Positions 54,622-63,398 of a DNA stretch of 64,000 nt are shown here, one piece after another (positions within the stretch are counted from its first letter, which is position 1; each line of letters starts with the position of its first letter). The stretch covers positions 1 to 64,000 of the forward strand of contig NZ_JAHBBW010000014.1 in assembly GCF_018390535.1 (NCBI RefSeq), given 5' to 3'. The notes beneath the pieces are model-generated. The model did not search any database and had not been told where the DNA came from. It saw only the letters and a program-made list of their open reading frames with translations. This stretch comes from Bacteroides propionicigenes. GTDB taxonomy: Bacteria > Bacteroidota > Bacteroidia > Bacteroidales > Bacteroidaceae. The position numbers were made by a program, and so were the translations under genes.

Positions 54622-55890
54622 ATGTTATACTACTTATTCCAATGGTTAGATAAATACGACTTCCCCGGTGCGGGTATGTTCGGTTATACATCTTTCAGGG
54701 CGTTAATGGCTATCATCCTGGCATTGCTCATTTCGAGTATATGGGGTGACAAGTTCATTAATTTATTAAAACGCAAGCAAATCACCGAAACACAGCGGGA
54801 TGCCAGTATCGACCCGTTTGGCGTAAACAAGGTGGGCGTACCAAGTATGGGCGGGGTAATCATAATCTTTGCCATTTTGATTCCCTGCCTGTTGCTGGGC
54901 AAGTTAGGTAATATCTATATGATTCTAATGCTTGTCACAACCGTTTGGTTGGGCTCATTGGGATTTGCCGACGACTATATCAAGATATTCAAGAAAGACA
55001 AGGAAGGCCTGCACGGTAAGTTCAAGATTATCGGTCAGGTAGGTCTCGGGCTCATCGTAGGACTTACGCTGTATCTCAGCCCGCAGGTCGTTATTCGTGA
55101 AAACATCGAAGTGGAAAAGCCCGGACAAGGCATTGAAGTAGTACATGCCGCCAAAGAAATCAAGGCTACACAGACTACCATTCCTTTTTTCAAAAGCAAT
55201 AACCTTGACTATGCCGACCTCGTATCCTTTCTGGGAGAGCATGCCCAAACAGCCGGCTGGATACTGTTCGTATTCGTCACAATCTTCGTTGTGACAGCCG
55301 TTTCCAACGGCGCTAACCTGAATGACGGCATGGACGGCATGGCAGCGGGCAACTCCGCCATCATCGGTCTGACTTTGGGTATACTGGCATACGTATCCAG
55401 CCACATCGAATATGCCGGTTATCTGAACATCATGTATATCCCTGGGTCGGAAGAACTGGTAATCTTCATCTGCGCCTTTATCGGTGCAATGATAGGCTTC
55501 CTCTGGTACAATGCTTATCCGGCACAAGTATTCATGGGTGATACGGGTAGTCTGACCATCGGCGGCATCATTGCCGTATACGCCATCATTATTCACAAAG
55601 AACTATTGATACCGATTCTCTGCGGCATATTCCTCGTAGAGAACCTGTCGGTGATTCTGCAACGGGTATATTACAAGGCCGGTAAACGAAAAGGAGTCAA
55701 GCAGCGTCTCTTTAAGCGAACGCCGATACACGACCACTTCCGCACCGGCATGAACCTGATAGAACCCGGTTGCAAAGTGGTATTTACCCAACCGACGCAA
55801 TTGTTCCATGAATCAAAGATTACCGTCCGTTTCTGGATTGTAACCATTGTACTGGCGGCAATAACAATTATAACGTTAAAGATAAGATAA
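54622..55890 (+). CDS. mraY: Phospho-N-acetylmuramoyl-pentapeptide-transferase
   Basis: A 422-residue polytopic membrane enzyme that transfers phospho-MurNAc-pentapeptide from UDP to undecaprenyl phosphate, forming lipid I. Recognisable segments are VPSMGGVIII, WLGSLGFADDYIKIFKKDKEGLHGKFKI, NGANLNDGMDGMAAG, VFMGDTGSLTIGG and RTPIHDHFR. It carries the extra loop between about 160 and 195 (VVIRENIEVEKPGQGIEVVHAA) common in Bacteroidetes and longer than in E. coli (360 residues). It is 66 bp after murE, and a repeat-like spacer separates it from murD. Confidence 0.96.
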   Translation: MLYYLFQWLDKYDFPGAGMFGYTSFRALMAIILALLISSIWGDKFINLLKRKQITETQRDASIDPFGVNKVGVPSMGGVIIIFAILIPCLLLGKLGNIYMILMLVTTVWLGSLGFADDYIKIFKKDKEGLHGKFKIIGQVGLGLIVGLTLYLSPQVVIRENIEVEKPGQGIEVVHAAKEIKATQTTIPFFKSNNLDYADLVSFLGEHAQTAGWILFVFVTIFVVTAVSNGANLNDGMDGMAAGNSAIIGLTLGILAYVSSHIEYAGYLNIMYIPGSEELVIFICAFIGAMIGFLWYNAYPAQVFMGDTGSLTIGGIIAVYAIIIHKELLIPILCGIFLVENLSVILQRVYYKAGKRKGVKQRLFKRTPIHDHFRTGMNLIEPGCKVVFTQPTQLFHESKITVRFWIVTIVLAAITIITLKIR

Positions 55891-55945
55891 CAATTAAATG
55901 AGGAATTCTTCATTCATCATTCTTCATTCTTAATTATAATAAAGT

Positions 55946-57280
55946 ATGAGTAGAATTGTAGTTTTAGGAGCAGGCGAAAGCGGCGCGGGAGCTGCCGTAC
56001 TTGCCAAAGTCAAGGGTTTCGACACGTTCGTATCCGATATGTCCGCCATTAAAGACAAGTACAAGGAACTGTTGAACAAGTATGACATTGCTTGGGAGGA
56101 GGGACAGCATACGGAAGAACTGATACTCAATGCCGATGAAGTGGTAAAAAGCCCCGGTATCCCTAATGATGCTCCGCTGATTCTGAAGTTAAAAGAAAAA
56201 GGTATTTCTATCATCTCCGAGATAGAATTTGCCGGACGTTATACAAACGCCAAGATGATTTGTATTACAGGTTCTAACGGTAAGACTACCACTACTTCGC
56301 TCATTTACCACATCTTTAAGAGTGCGGGACTGAACGTGGGGCTGGCCGGAAACATCGGCAACAGCCTTGCCTTGCAAGTAGCAATGGAAAAGCACGATTA
56401 TTATATTATCGAGCTCAGTTCCTTCCAACTGGATAATATGTATAAGTTCCGTGCCAATATCGCTGTCCTGATGAATATCACTCCCGACCATCTGGACCGA
56501 TACGATCATTGTATGCAGAAATACGTAGATGCCAAATTCCGCATCACGCAAAACCAGACGCCGGAAGATGCCTTCATCTACTGGAACGACGACCCTATTA
56601 TCCGCAAGGAGTTGGAGAAGCATGGTCTGAAAGCGCATCCCTATCCTTTTGCCGCCGTGAAAGAGGATGGAGCCATCGCTTATGTGGAAGACGGCGAAGT
56701 GGAAATCAACGAGCCTATCGCTTTCAATATGGAACAAGAGGAGCTTGCCCTGCACGGAACCCACAATCTCTATAATTCACTGGCTGCCGGTATCTCTGCC
56801 AACCTTGCAGGTATCAGGAAAGAAGATATACGCAAAGCCCTGTCCGACTTCAAGGGTGTGGAGCACCGATTGGAAAAAGTGGCGACCGTACGCGGCATCC
56901 GGTTCATCAATGACTCCAAAGCAACCAACGTCAATTCTTGCTGGTATGCCTTACAAAGCATGACAACCAAGACCGTACTTATTCTTGGCGGCAAAGACAA
57001 AGGGAATGATTATACCGAAATAGAGGACTTGGTACGCACCAAATGCTCAGCCTTAGTTTACTTGGGGCTGCACAATGAAAAGCTGCATGAGTTTTTTGAC
57101 CGTTTCGGTCTGCCTGTAGCCGATGTGCAAACCGGTATGAAAGATGCGGTAGATGCAGCTTTCAAGCTGGCACAGAAAGGTGAAACGGTATTATTGAGCC
57201 CCTGTTGCGCCTCATTCGACCTCTTCAAGAGCTACGAAGACAGAGGTGACCAATTTAAGAAATACGTAAGAGAGCTATAA
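55946..57280 (+). CDS. murD: UDP-N-acetylmuramoylalanine--D-glutamate ligase
   Basis: A 444-residue Mur ligase that adds D-glutamate to UDP-MurNAc-L-Ala. The P-loop is CITGSNGKTTTTSLI (about 109-123), followed by ELSSFQLDNM, NITPDHLDRYD, and the C-terminal segments FINDSKATNVNSCWYAL and LLSPCCASFDLFKSYEDRGD. The N-terminus (MSRIVVLGAGESGAGAA) is a nucleotide-binding Rossmann segment. The stop codon is followed at once by the ftsW start with no gap, so the two are translationally linked. Confidence 0.97.
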   Translation: MSRIVVLGAGESGAGAAVLAKVKGFDTFVSDMSAIKDKYKELLNKYDIAWEEGQHTEELILNADEVVKSPGIPNDAPLILKLKEKGISIISEIEFAGRYTNAKMICITGSNGKTTTTSLIYHIFKSAGLNVGLAGNIGNSLALQVAMEKHDYYIIELSSFQLDNMYKFRANIAVLMNITPDHLDRYDHCMQKYVDAKFRITQNQTPEDAFIYWNDDPIIRKELEKHGLKAHPYPFAAVKEDGAIAYVEDGEVEINEPIAFNMEQEELALHGTHNLYNSLAAGISANLAGIRKEDIRKALSDFKGVEHRLEKVATVRGIRFINDSKATNVNSCWYALQSMTTKTVLILGGKDKGNDYTEIEDLVRTKCSALVYLGLHNEKLHEFFDRFGLPVADVQTGMKDAVDAAFKLAQKGETVLLSPCCASFDLFKSYEDRGDQFKKYVREL

Positions 57281-58564
57281 ATGGATTTATTAAAAAGCAT
57301 ATTCAAAGGAGATAAGGTAATCTGGATTATCTTCCTCTTCCTCTGTCTCATCTCCATCACAGAGGTGTTCAGTGCTGCCAGTACGCTTACTTACAAGAGT
57401 GGCGACCATTGGGGCCCTATCACCCAGCACAGCATTATTCTAATGGTGGGTGCTGTGATTGTGGTTCTTATGCACAACATCCCCTATAAATGGTTCCAAG
57501 TGTTTCCCGTCTTCCTGTTGCCGGCTTCCGCAATATTGCTGGTGCTGGTTATGATGATGGAGCGCATCAATGGCGCGGCACGCTGGATGACATTCATGGG
57601 TATACAGTTCCAGCCCTCGGAGATTGCAAAAATGGCGGTTATCATCGTCACGGCTTTTATACTATCCAAAGGGCAGGACGAGGACGGCGCCAATCCGAAG
57701 GCTTTCAAGCGGATTATGATAATAACCGGAGTTATCTGCCTGCTCATTGCTCCGGAGAACCTGTCCACAGCGGCATTGTTGTTCGGGGTGGTCTTTTTGA
57801 TGATGTTCATAGGACGTGTCTCCGCAAAAAAACTATTGATACTGATTGGCGGTTTGGCATCGGTAGGTATTATTGCCGTAACTTTCCTGCTGATGACAAA
57901 GAACAGCGACATACCTTTCCTGCACCGGTTTGATACATGGCGCGCCCGTATTGAGAAATTCACGAGTGACAAGGAAGTACCCGCCGCCAAGTTTGACATA
58001 GACAAAGATGCACAGATAGCCCACGCACGTATCGCCGTTGCCACCAGCAATGTTGTGGGCAAAGGTCCGGGTAATTCCGTGCAGCGGGACTTCTTGAGCC
58101 AGGCATTCTCCGACTTTATCTTTGCCATTATCATCGAAGAACTCGGACTGGTAGGAGGAGTCGTAGTTGTATTCCTCTACATCTGCCTATTGATACGTGT
58201 AGGGCGTATTGCCAAGAAATGCGACCGTACTTTCCCCGCCTTTCTCATCATCGGCATCGCCCTGTTACTGGTGTCACAGGCCGTCTTCAACATGATGGTA
58301 GCCGTGGGGTTGGCTCCCGTTACCGGACAGCCGCTACCGCTTATCAGCAAGGGAGGTACTTCTACGTTGATAAACTGCGCTTATATCGGCATGATATTAA
58401 GCGTCAGCCGATATACAGCCAAGCTGGAAGAACAGAGAGAACACGATGCGCAAATCACCATGCAAGTAGAAGCCGGCAACGGAGACGAGAGTATTTACAG
58501 TGAGGCGCAAAGCGCCGCAGAGCCGACAGCCAAAATGCTGAACAGCGATGCCGAATTTGAATAA
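57281..58564 (+). CDS. ftsW: SEDS family septal peptidoglycan glycosyltransferase FtsW
   Basis: A 427-residue polytopic membrane protein of the SEDS family with about ten membrane segments, which polymerises septal glycan strands together with FtsI. Family segments include NGAARWMTFMGIQFQPSEIAKMAVI, the conserved Asp region in the large loop and PVTGQPLPLISKGGTSTLINC near the C-terminus. The last 45 residues form a hydrophilic tail (TAKLEEQREHDAQITMQVEA). Its start directly follows the murD stop. Confidence 0.96.
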   Translation: MDLLKSIFKGDKVIWIIFLFLCLISITEVFSAASTLTYKSGDHWGPITQHSIILMVGAVIVVLMHNIPYKWFQVFPVFLLPASAILLVLVMMMERINGAARWMTFMGIQFQPSEIAKMAVIIVTAFILSKGQDEDGANPKAFKRIMIITGVICLLIAPENLSTAALLFGVVFLMMFIGRVSAKKLLILIGGLASVGIIAVTFLLMTKNSDIPFLHRFDTWRARIEKFTSDKEVPAAKFDIDKDAQIAHARIAVATSNVVGKGPGNSVQRDFLSQAFSDFIFAIIIEELGLVGGVVVVFLYICLLIRVGRIAKKCDRTFPAFLIIGIALLLVSQAVFNMMVAVGLAPVTGQPLPLISKGGTSTLINCAYIGMILSVSRYTAKLEEQREHDAQITMQVEAGNGDESIYSEAQSAAEPTAKMLNSDAEFE

Positions 58565-58602
58565 GATTAATCATCAGTAGTAGCAAGTAGATAAACTTAG
58601 AT

Positions 58603-59751
58603 ATGGAAACAAAGAATAACAAGCCGCGCATTATTATCAGCGGTGGCGGCACAGGCGGACATATTTTCCCGGCTGTATCCATCGCCAACGCAATTAAGGA
58701 GTTGTGCCCCGATGCGGAAATCCTGTTTGTAGGCGCAGAAGGGCGTATGGAAATGCAGCGTGTACCCGATGCCGGCTACAAGATTATCGGTCTGCCTGTA
58801 GCGGGATTTGATCGCAAGCATTTGTGGAAGAACTTTGCCGTATTGGTAAAACTGGCGCGCAGCCAATGGAAGGCGCGCAGAATCATCAAACAATTCCGTC
58901 CGCAAGTGGCAGTAGGCGTAGGCGGTTATGCCAGTGGTCCTACCCTGAAAACGGCAGGAATGATGGGAGTTCCAACCTTAATACAAGAGCAAAACTCTTA
59001 TGCAGGTGTCACCAACAAGCTACTTGCCAAGAAAGCCTGTAAGATATGCGTTGCCTACGAAGGTATGGAAAAGTTCTTTCCTGCAGAGAAAATTATCATG
59101 ACCGGCAACCCGGTCCGTCAAAATCTGTTCGGACATTCCATTTCGCACGAAGAAGCCGTACGCTATTTCAGTTTGGACCCGTCCAAAAAGACTATTCTGA
59201 TATTGGGCGGTAGTCTTGGGGCGCGAACCATTAACCGGACTTTAACCGCAGGGCTTGACATCATTCGGCAGAACCCCGACATACAGTTCATTTGGCAAAC
59301 CGGTAAAATATACATCGACCAAGTAAGAGCCGCCATCACCACAGCAACCGGTGAAGCCGTGCATCATCCTCATATCAACGCCATTCCTAATCTGTATGTA
59401 ACAGATTTCATCAAAGACATGGCGAATGCCTATGCGGCAGCCGATTTGGTAATCTCCCGCGCCGGTGCAGGTTCCATCTCTGAATTCTGCCTGCTGCGCA
59501 AGCCTGTAATCCTTGTTCCATCGCCCAATGTGGCGGAAGACCACCAGACCATGAATGCGCTGGCGCTCGTCGATAAAGACGCCGCTATCTATGTAAAGGA
59601 TGCGGAAGCCCAAGAAAAACTTCTGCCCGTAGCACTGGCAACCGTAAAAGACAGTAGTAAGCTGAAAGAATTGAGTAACAATATCGCCAAATTGGCACTA
59701 CCCGGCTCGGCAACAATCATTGCCAAAGAGGTACTGAAACTTATAAAATGA
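58603..59751 (+). CDS. murG: UDP-N-acetylglucosamine--N-acetylmuramyl-(pentapeptide) transferase
   Basis: A 382-residue GT28 enzyme that converts lipid I to lipid II. The glycine-rich motif ISGGGTGGHIFPAVSIANAI is at the N-terminus; VGVGGYASGP, LIQEQNSYAGVTN, LILGGSLGARTINR and SRAGAGSISEFCLLRKPVILVPSP are the other signatures. No signal peptide, so it is peripheral on the inner face of the membrane. It lies 38 bp after ftsW and 7 bp before murC. Confidence 0.97.
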   Translation: METKNNKPRIIISGGGTGGHIFPAVSIANAIKELCPDAEILFVGAEGRMEMQRVPDAGYKIIGLPVAGFDRKHLWKNFAVLVKLARSQWKARRIIKQFRPQVAVGVGGYASGPTLKTAGMMGVPTLIQEQNSYAGVTNKLLAKKACKICVAYEGMEKFFPAEKIIMTGNPVRQNLFGHSISHEEAVRYFSLDPSKKTILILGGSLGARTINRTLTAGLDIIRQNPDIQFIWQTGKIYIDQVRAAITTATGEAVHHPHINAIPNLYVTDFIKDMANAYAAADLVISRAGAGSISEFCLLRKPVILVPSPNVAEDHQTMNALALVDKDAAIYVKDAEAQEKLLPVALATVKDSSKLKELSNNIAKLALPGSATIIAKEVLKLIK

Positions 59752-59758
59752 CAAGGAC

Positions 59759-61144
59759 ATGAATATAGAAACTATAAAATCCGTTTATTTCGTCGGCGCC
59801 GGCGGCATTGGCATGAGCGCACTGATACGCTATTTCCTTTCCAAAGGCAAATTCGTAGCAGGGTATGACCGCACACCAAGCGCGCTGACCGGACATCTGA
59901 TTGCAGAAGGTGCACAAATACATTATGAGGAAAACGTCGCCCTCATTCCGGAGAATTGTAAGGAGAAAGAAAGCACTCTGGTTGTGTACACCCCTGCCAT
60001 TCCTCAAGAACATGCTGAGTTGACATACTTCCATGAAAACGGCTTTGAGATACATAAACGTTCCCAAGTACTGGGTACAATCACCCGCAGCAGCAAGGGA
60101 CTGTGCGTTGCCGGCACTCATGGAAAGACCACTACGAGTACAATGGCCGCACACCTATTCCACCAGTCGCATATAGGCTGTACCGCTTTTCTCGGCGGTA
60201 TTTCCAAAAACTACGGAACAAACCTGCTTTTGTCGCAAACCAGCCCGTACACTGTAATTGAAGCGGACGAATTCGACCGTTCCTTTCACTGGCTCTCTCC
60301 CTATATGAGCGTCATCACCGCCACAGACCCCGACCATTTGGATATATACGGTACACGCGAAGCTTACCTTGAAAGTTTCCGCCACTACACCACCCTTATC
60401 CAACCGGGAGGCGCATTGATTATCCGTAAAGGCCTTGCCTTGCAGCCGGAGGTACAACCGGGAGTAAAGATATACACCTACTCTCGCAACGAAGGAGACT
60501 TCCATGCAGAGAATATCCGCATCGGCAATGGTGAAATCTTCATAGACTTCGTTGCGCCGGACACCCGCATCAATGACATCCGGCTCGGTGTGCCCATCGG
60601 CATCAACATAGAAAACGGCGTGGCTGCCATGGCGCTTGCCCACCTGAACGGGGTCACCGATGAGGAAATCAAACAAGGAATGGCAAGTTTCCGCGGAGTA
60701 GACCGCCGCTTTGACTTCAAGATTAAAACAGACAAGCTCGTATTCCTCAGCGACTACGCCCATCATCCTGCCGAAATCGCACAAAGCGTAACGTCCATTC
60801 GCGAACTCTACAAGGACAAGAAGATAACCGCTATCTTCCAGCCGCACCTTTATACCCGCACCAAGGATTTCTACAAAGAGTTTGCAGACAGTCTTTCTCT
60901 ATTGGACGAGGTGATTCTGACAGAAATCTATCCTGCCCGCGAGCAACCCATTCCCGGTGTCAGCAGCCGGCTCATTTATGACAACCTGCGCCCAGGTATC
61001 GAAAAGTGCATTTGTAAGAAAGAAGATATTCTGAACCTGCTTTCGGAGAAACCTATCGAAGTGCTGATAGTGTTGGGAGCCGGCGACTTGGATAACTATG
61101 TGCCTTCCATAACCCAATTGCTTGAACAGAGAGCAAACAGTTAA
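59759..61144 (+). CDS. murC: UDP-N-acetylmuramate--L-alanine ligase
   Basis: A 461-residue Mur ligase that adds L-alanine to UDP-MurNAc. The N-terminal Rossmann motif is FVGAGGIGMSALIRYF, the P-loop VAGTHGKTTTSTMAAHLF, then EADEFDRSFHWLSP, TATDPDHLDIYG and FLSDYAHHPAEIAQS. The reaction is the first of four amino-acid additions (MurC, MurD, MurE here; MurF elsewhere). No ddl follows. It is 7 bp after murG and 29 bp before ftsQ. Confidence 0.97.
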   Translation: MNIETIKSVYFVGAGGIGMSALIRYFLSKGKFVAGYDRTPSALTGHLIAEGAQIHYEENVALIPENCKEKESTLVVYTPAIPQEHAELTYFHENGFEIHKRSQVLGTITRSSKGLCVAGTHGKTTTSTMAAHLFHQSHIGCTAFLGGISKNYGTNLLLSQTSPYTVIEADEFDRSFHWLSPYMSVITATDPDHLDIYGTREAYLESFRHYTTLIQPGGALIIRKGLALQPEVQPGVKIYTYSRNEGDFHAENIRIGNGEIFIDFVAPDTRINDIRLGVPIGINIENGVAAMALAHLNGVTDEEIKQGMASFRGVDRRFDFKIKTDKLVFLSDYAHHPAEIAQSVTSIRELYKDKKITAIFQPHLYTRTKDFYKEFADSLSLLDEVILTEIYPAREQPIPGVSSRLIYDNLRPGIEKCICKKEDILNLLSEKPIEVLIVLGAGDLDNYVPSITQLLEQRANS

Positions 61145-61173
61145 TAATAAATCGTGAAACAGTAAATAAGCCT

Positions 61174-61911
61174 ATGATTAAACGGATTTTACTCTCCATC
61201 GTCCTGCTGCTTGTCCTCGCCTATCTGGTAGTAGCCGTTACCGCTTTCAACCGAAAGCCGGTCGGTCAGGTGTGCCGCGATGTAGAGTTGGTCATCAAGG
61301 ATACGGTATACGCCGGTTTCATCACGAAAAAGGAAGTAGCCGCCATGCTGGAGAAGAAAGGCATCAGCCCCATAGGCAAAAACTTGGATCGTATCCGCAC
61401 CAAGACTTTAGAACAGGTACTCTCCAAGCATCCGCTTATCGACGAAGTGGAATGTTACAAGACACCAAGCGGCAAACTCTGTATCGAAGTAAGCCAACGC
61501 ATTCCAATCCTGCGGATAATGAGTGCCAATGGCGATAACTACTATCTGGACAACAAAGGCACAGTGATGCCGCCTGATGCAAAGTGCGTTGCACACCTCG
61601 CCATTGTAACCGGAAACGTAGAAAAGTCGTTTGCCATGAGGGATTTATATAAGTTTGGTGTATTTTTGCAAAAGAATTCGTTCTGGGATGCACAAATCGA
61701 ACAGATCCATGTATTACCGGGCAAAAACATAGAGTTAGTACCGCGTGTAGGCGACCATATCATCTACCTCGGCAAATTAGATGGTTTCGAACAAAAACTG
61801 AAACGAGTAAAGACATTCTACGAAAAAGGCTTAAACAAAGTAGGCTGGAACAAATATTCCCGCATCAGTGTTGAATTCGGTAACCAGATTATCTGCACGA
61901 AAAGAGAATAG
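61174..61911 (+). CDS. ftsQ: Cell division protein FtsQ
   Basis: A 245-residue bitopic membrane protein: one helix at about 4-24 (ILLSIVLLLVLAYLVVAVTAF), then a POTRA-like domain (VELVIKDTVYAGFITKKEVAAML, HPLIDEVECYKTPSGKLCIEVSQRIPILRIM) and a beta domain (INHEED: YYLDNKGTVMPP). It links FtsL/FtsB to the divisome. Divergent in sequence from proteobacterial FtsQ, so the call leans on topology and its place between murC and ftsA. A short T/A-rich spacer (TAGTAAATAG type) lies between it and ftsA. Confidence 0.9.
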   Translation: MIKRILLSIVLLLVLAYLVVAVTAFNRKPVGQVCRDVELVIKDTVYAGFITKKEVAAMLEKKGISPIGKNLDRIRTKTLEQVLSKHPLIDEVECYKTPSGKLCIEVSQRIPILRIMSANGDNYYLDNKGTVMPPDAKCVAHLAIVTGNVEKSFAMRDLYKFGVFLQKNSFWDAQIEQIHVLPGKNIELVPRVGDHIIYLGKLDGFEQKLKRVKTFYEKGLNKVGWNKYSRISVEFGNQIICTKRE

Positions 61912-61965
61912 TTTCCGTGTAGCAAATAGTAGACAGTAAATAGTAAAATAGTAAATAAAATAGTT

Positions 61966-63378
61966 ATGGCAACAACAGATTTCATCGCCGCTATTGAGTT
62001 GAGTTCTTCCAAGATTTCCGGTATCACAGGAAAGAAGAACAGTGACGGAAGTATTCAGGTGTTGGCTTATGCACGTGAAGACGCCTCCTCGTTCATTCAC
62101 AAGGGTGTCATCTACAACATAGATAAGACAGCGCAGGCATTGACTTCCATCACCAACAAACTGGAAAGCCAGCTTAACAACTCCATTGCCAAAGTATATG
62201 TAGGCATCGGCGGACAATCATTGCGCACAGTAAAAAATGCGGTAAGTCGTACACTGGAAGAGGAAGGCATCATCTCACAAGAGCTGGTAGACTCTATCTG
62301 CGACGAGAACCTTGAAGTGCCGTTGGCAGACATGAGTGTACTGGATGTTGCCCCTCAAGAATATAAGATAGACAATAACCTCCAAGCCGACCCGGTAGGA
62401 GTGGCAGGGCAGCATATCACAGGACAATTCCTCAATATCGTAGCCCGCGCTTCACTCAAGAAGAATCTGGAACACAGTTTTGAGCAGGCAAAGGTAGAGA
62501 TAGCCGACCTTCTCATCGCCCCGATAGCGTTGGCAAATGCCGTTTTAACGGAAAATGAAATGCGCTCGGGCTGTGCGTTGGTGGATTTTGGCGCCGATAC
62601 AACTACTATTTCAGTTTATAAGAACAACATTCTCCGCTACCTGAGTGTATTGCCTTTGGGCGGAAACACCATCACCCGTGACATCACCTCATTGCAAATG
62701 GAGGAACAAGATGCCGAAAAACTGAAATTGCAATACGGCAACGCCCTTTACGAAGAAGAGGAAGATAGCGAAACTCCCGCCGTATGTACGCTGGACGACG
62801 GACGCACTATCGAACAGGCCACACTGAATAACATCATCGAAGCCCGTGCCGAAGAAATCCTTGCCAACGTATGGAACCAGTTACAACTCTCCGGCTATGA
62901 AGACAAGCTGTTCTCCGGAGTAGTATTCACCGGTGGCGGCGCAAACCTGAAGAACATTGAAGAAGCTTTCCGCAAGCACAGCAAAATAGAGAAGATAAAA
63001 ACAATGCGCTTTGTCCATAATACGATTCACGGCTTCAGTGACGTGCTGACCAAAGACGGTATGCAGAATACATTGCTCGGCCTTCTTGCCGCAGGCAATG
63101 AAAATTGCTGCCGGCAAGAGGTAAAGCCTGCACAACCTGCCGGTAATCCCACGCCCAAACCGGTAGATATGTTCGGCAATGACGAAGCCCTGAAAGAACA
63201 GGAAGCCGCAGCCCGTGCCGCCAAAGCTCAACGCGAGAAAGAGGAAAAGGAGCGCAGAGAGAAAGAACGTAGAGACCGGGAGAAGAAAGATAAAGAGAAG
63301 AAGAAAGGTCCCAGCTGGTTTGAAAAAACCTTCAACAAACTCTCCAACGAGATATTCTCAGATGACGATATGAAATAA
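61966..63378 (+). CDS. ftsA: Cell division protein FtsA
   Basis: A 470-residue actin-fold protein that tethers FtsZ to the membrane. Characteristic segments are AAIELSSSKISGITG (phosphate 1), the SHS2 domain (VYVGIGGQSLRTV), CALVDFGADTTTISVYKN (phosphate 2) and GVVFTGGGANLKNIEEAF (adenosine). After about residue 405 it has a long charged linker (many K, E, R) and ends in an amphipathic stretch (GPSWFEKTFNKLSNEIFSDD), the likely membrane anchor. It is 54 bp after ftsQ and 20 bp before ftsZ. Confidence 0.95.
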   Translation: MATTDFIAAIELSSSKISGITGKKNSDGSIQVLAYAREDASSFIHKGVIYNIDKTAQALTSITNKLESQLNNSIAKVYVGIGGQSLRTVKNAVSRTLEEEGIISQELVDSICDENLEVPLADMSVLDVAPQEYKIDNNLQADPVGVAGQHITGQFLNIVARASLKKNLEHSFEQAKVEIADLLIAPIALANAVLTENEMRSGCALVDFGADTTTISVYKNNILRYLSVLPLGGNTITRDITSLQMEEQDAEKLKLQYGNALYEEEEDSETPAVCTLDDGRTIEQATLNNIIEARAEEILANVWNQLQLSGYEDKLFSGVVFTGGGANLKNIEEAFRKHSKIEKIKTMRFVHNTIHGFSDVLTKDGMQNTLLGLLAAGNENCCRQEVKPAQPAGNPTPKPVDMFGNDEALKEQEAAARAAKAQREKEEKERREKERRDREKKDKEKKKGPSWFEKTFNKLSNEIFSDDDMK

Positions 63379-63398
63379 TTCAAAAAAACTATATAATC

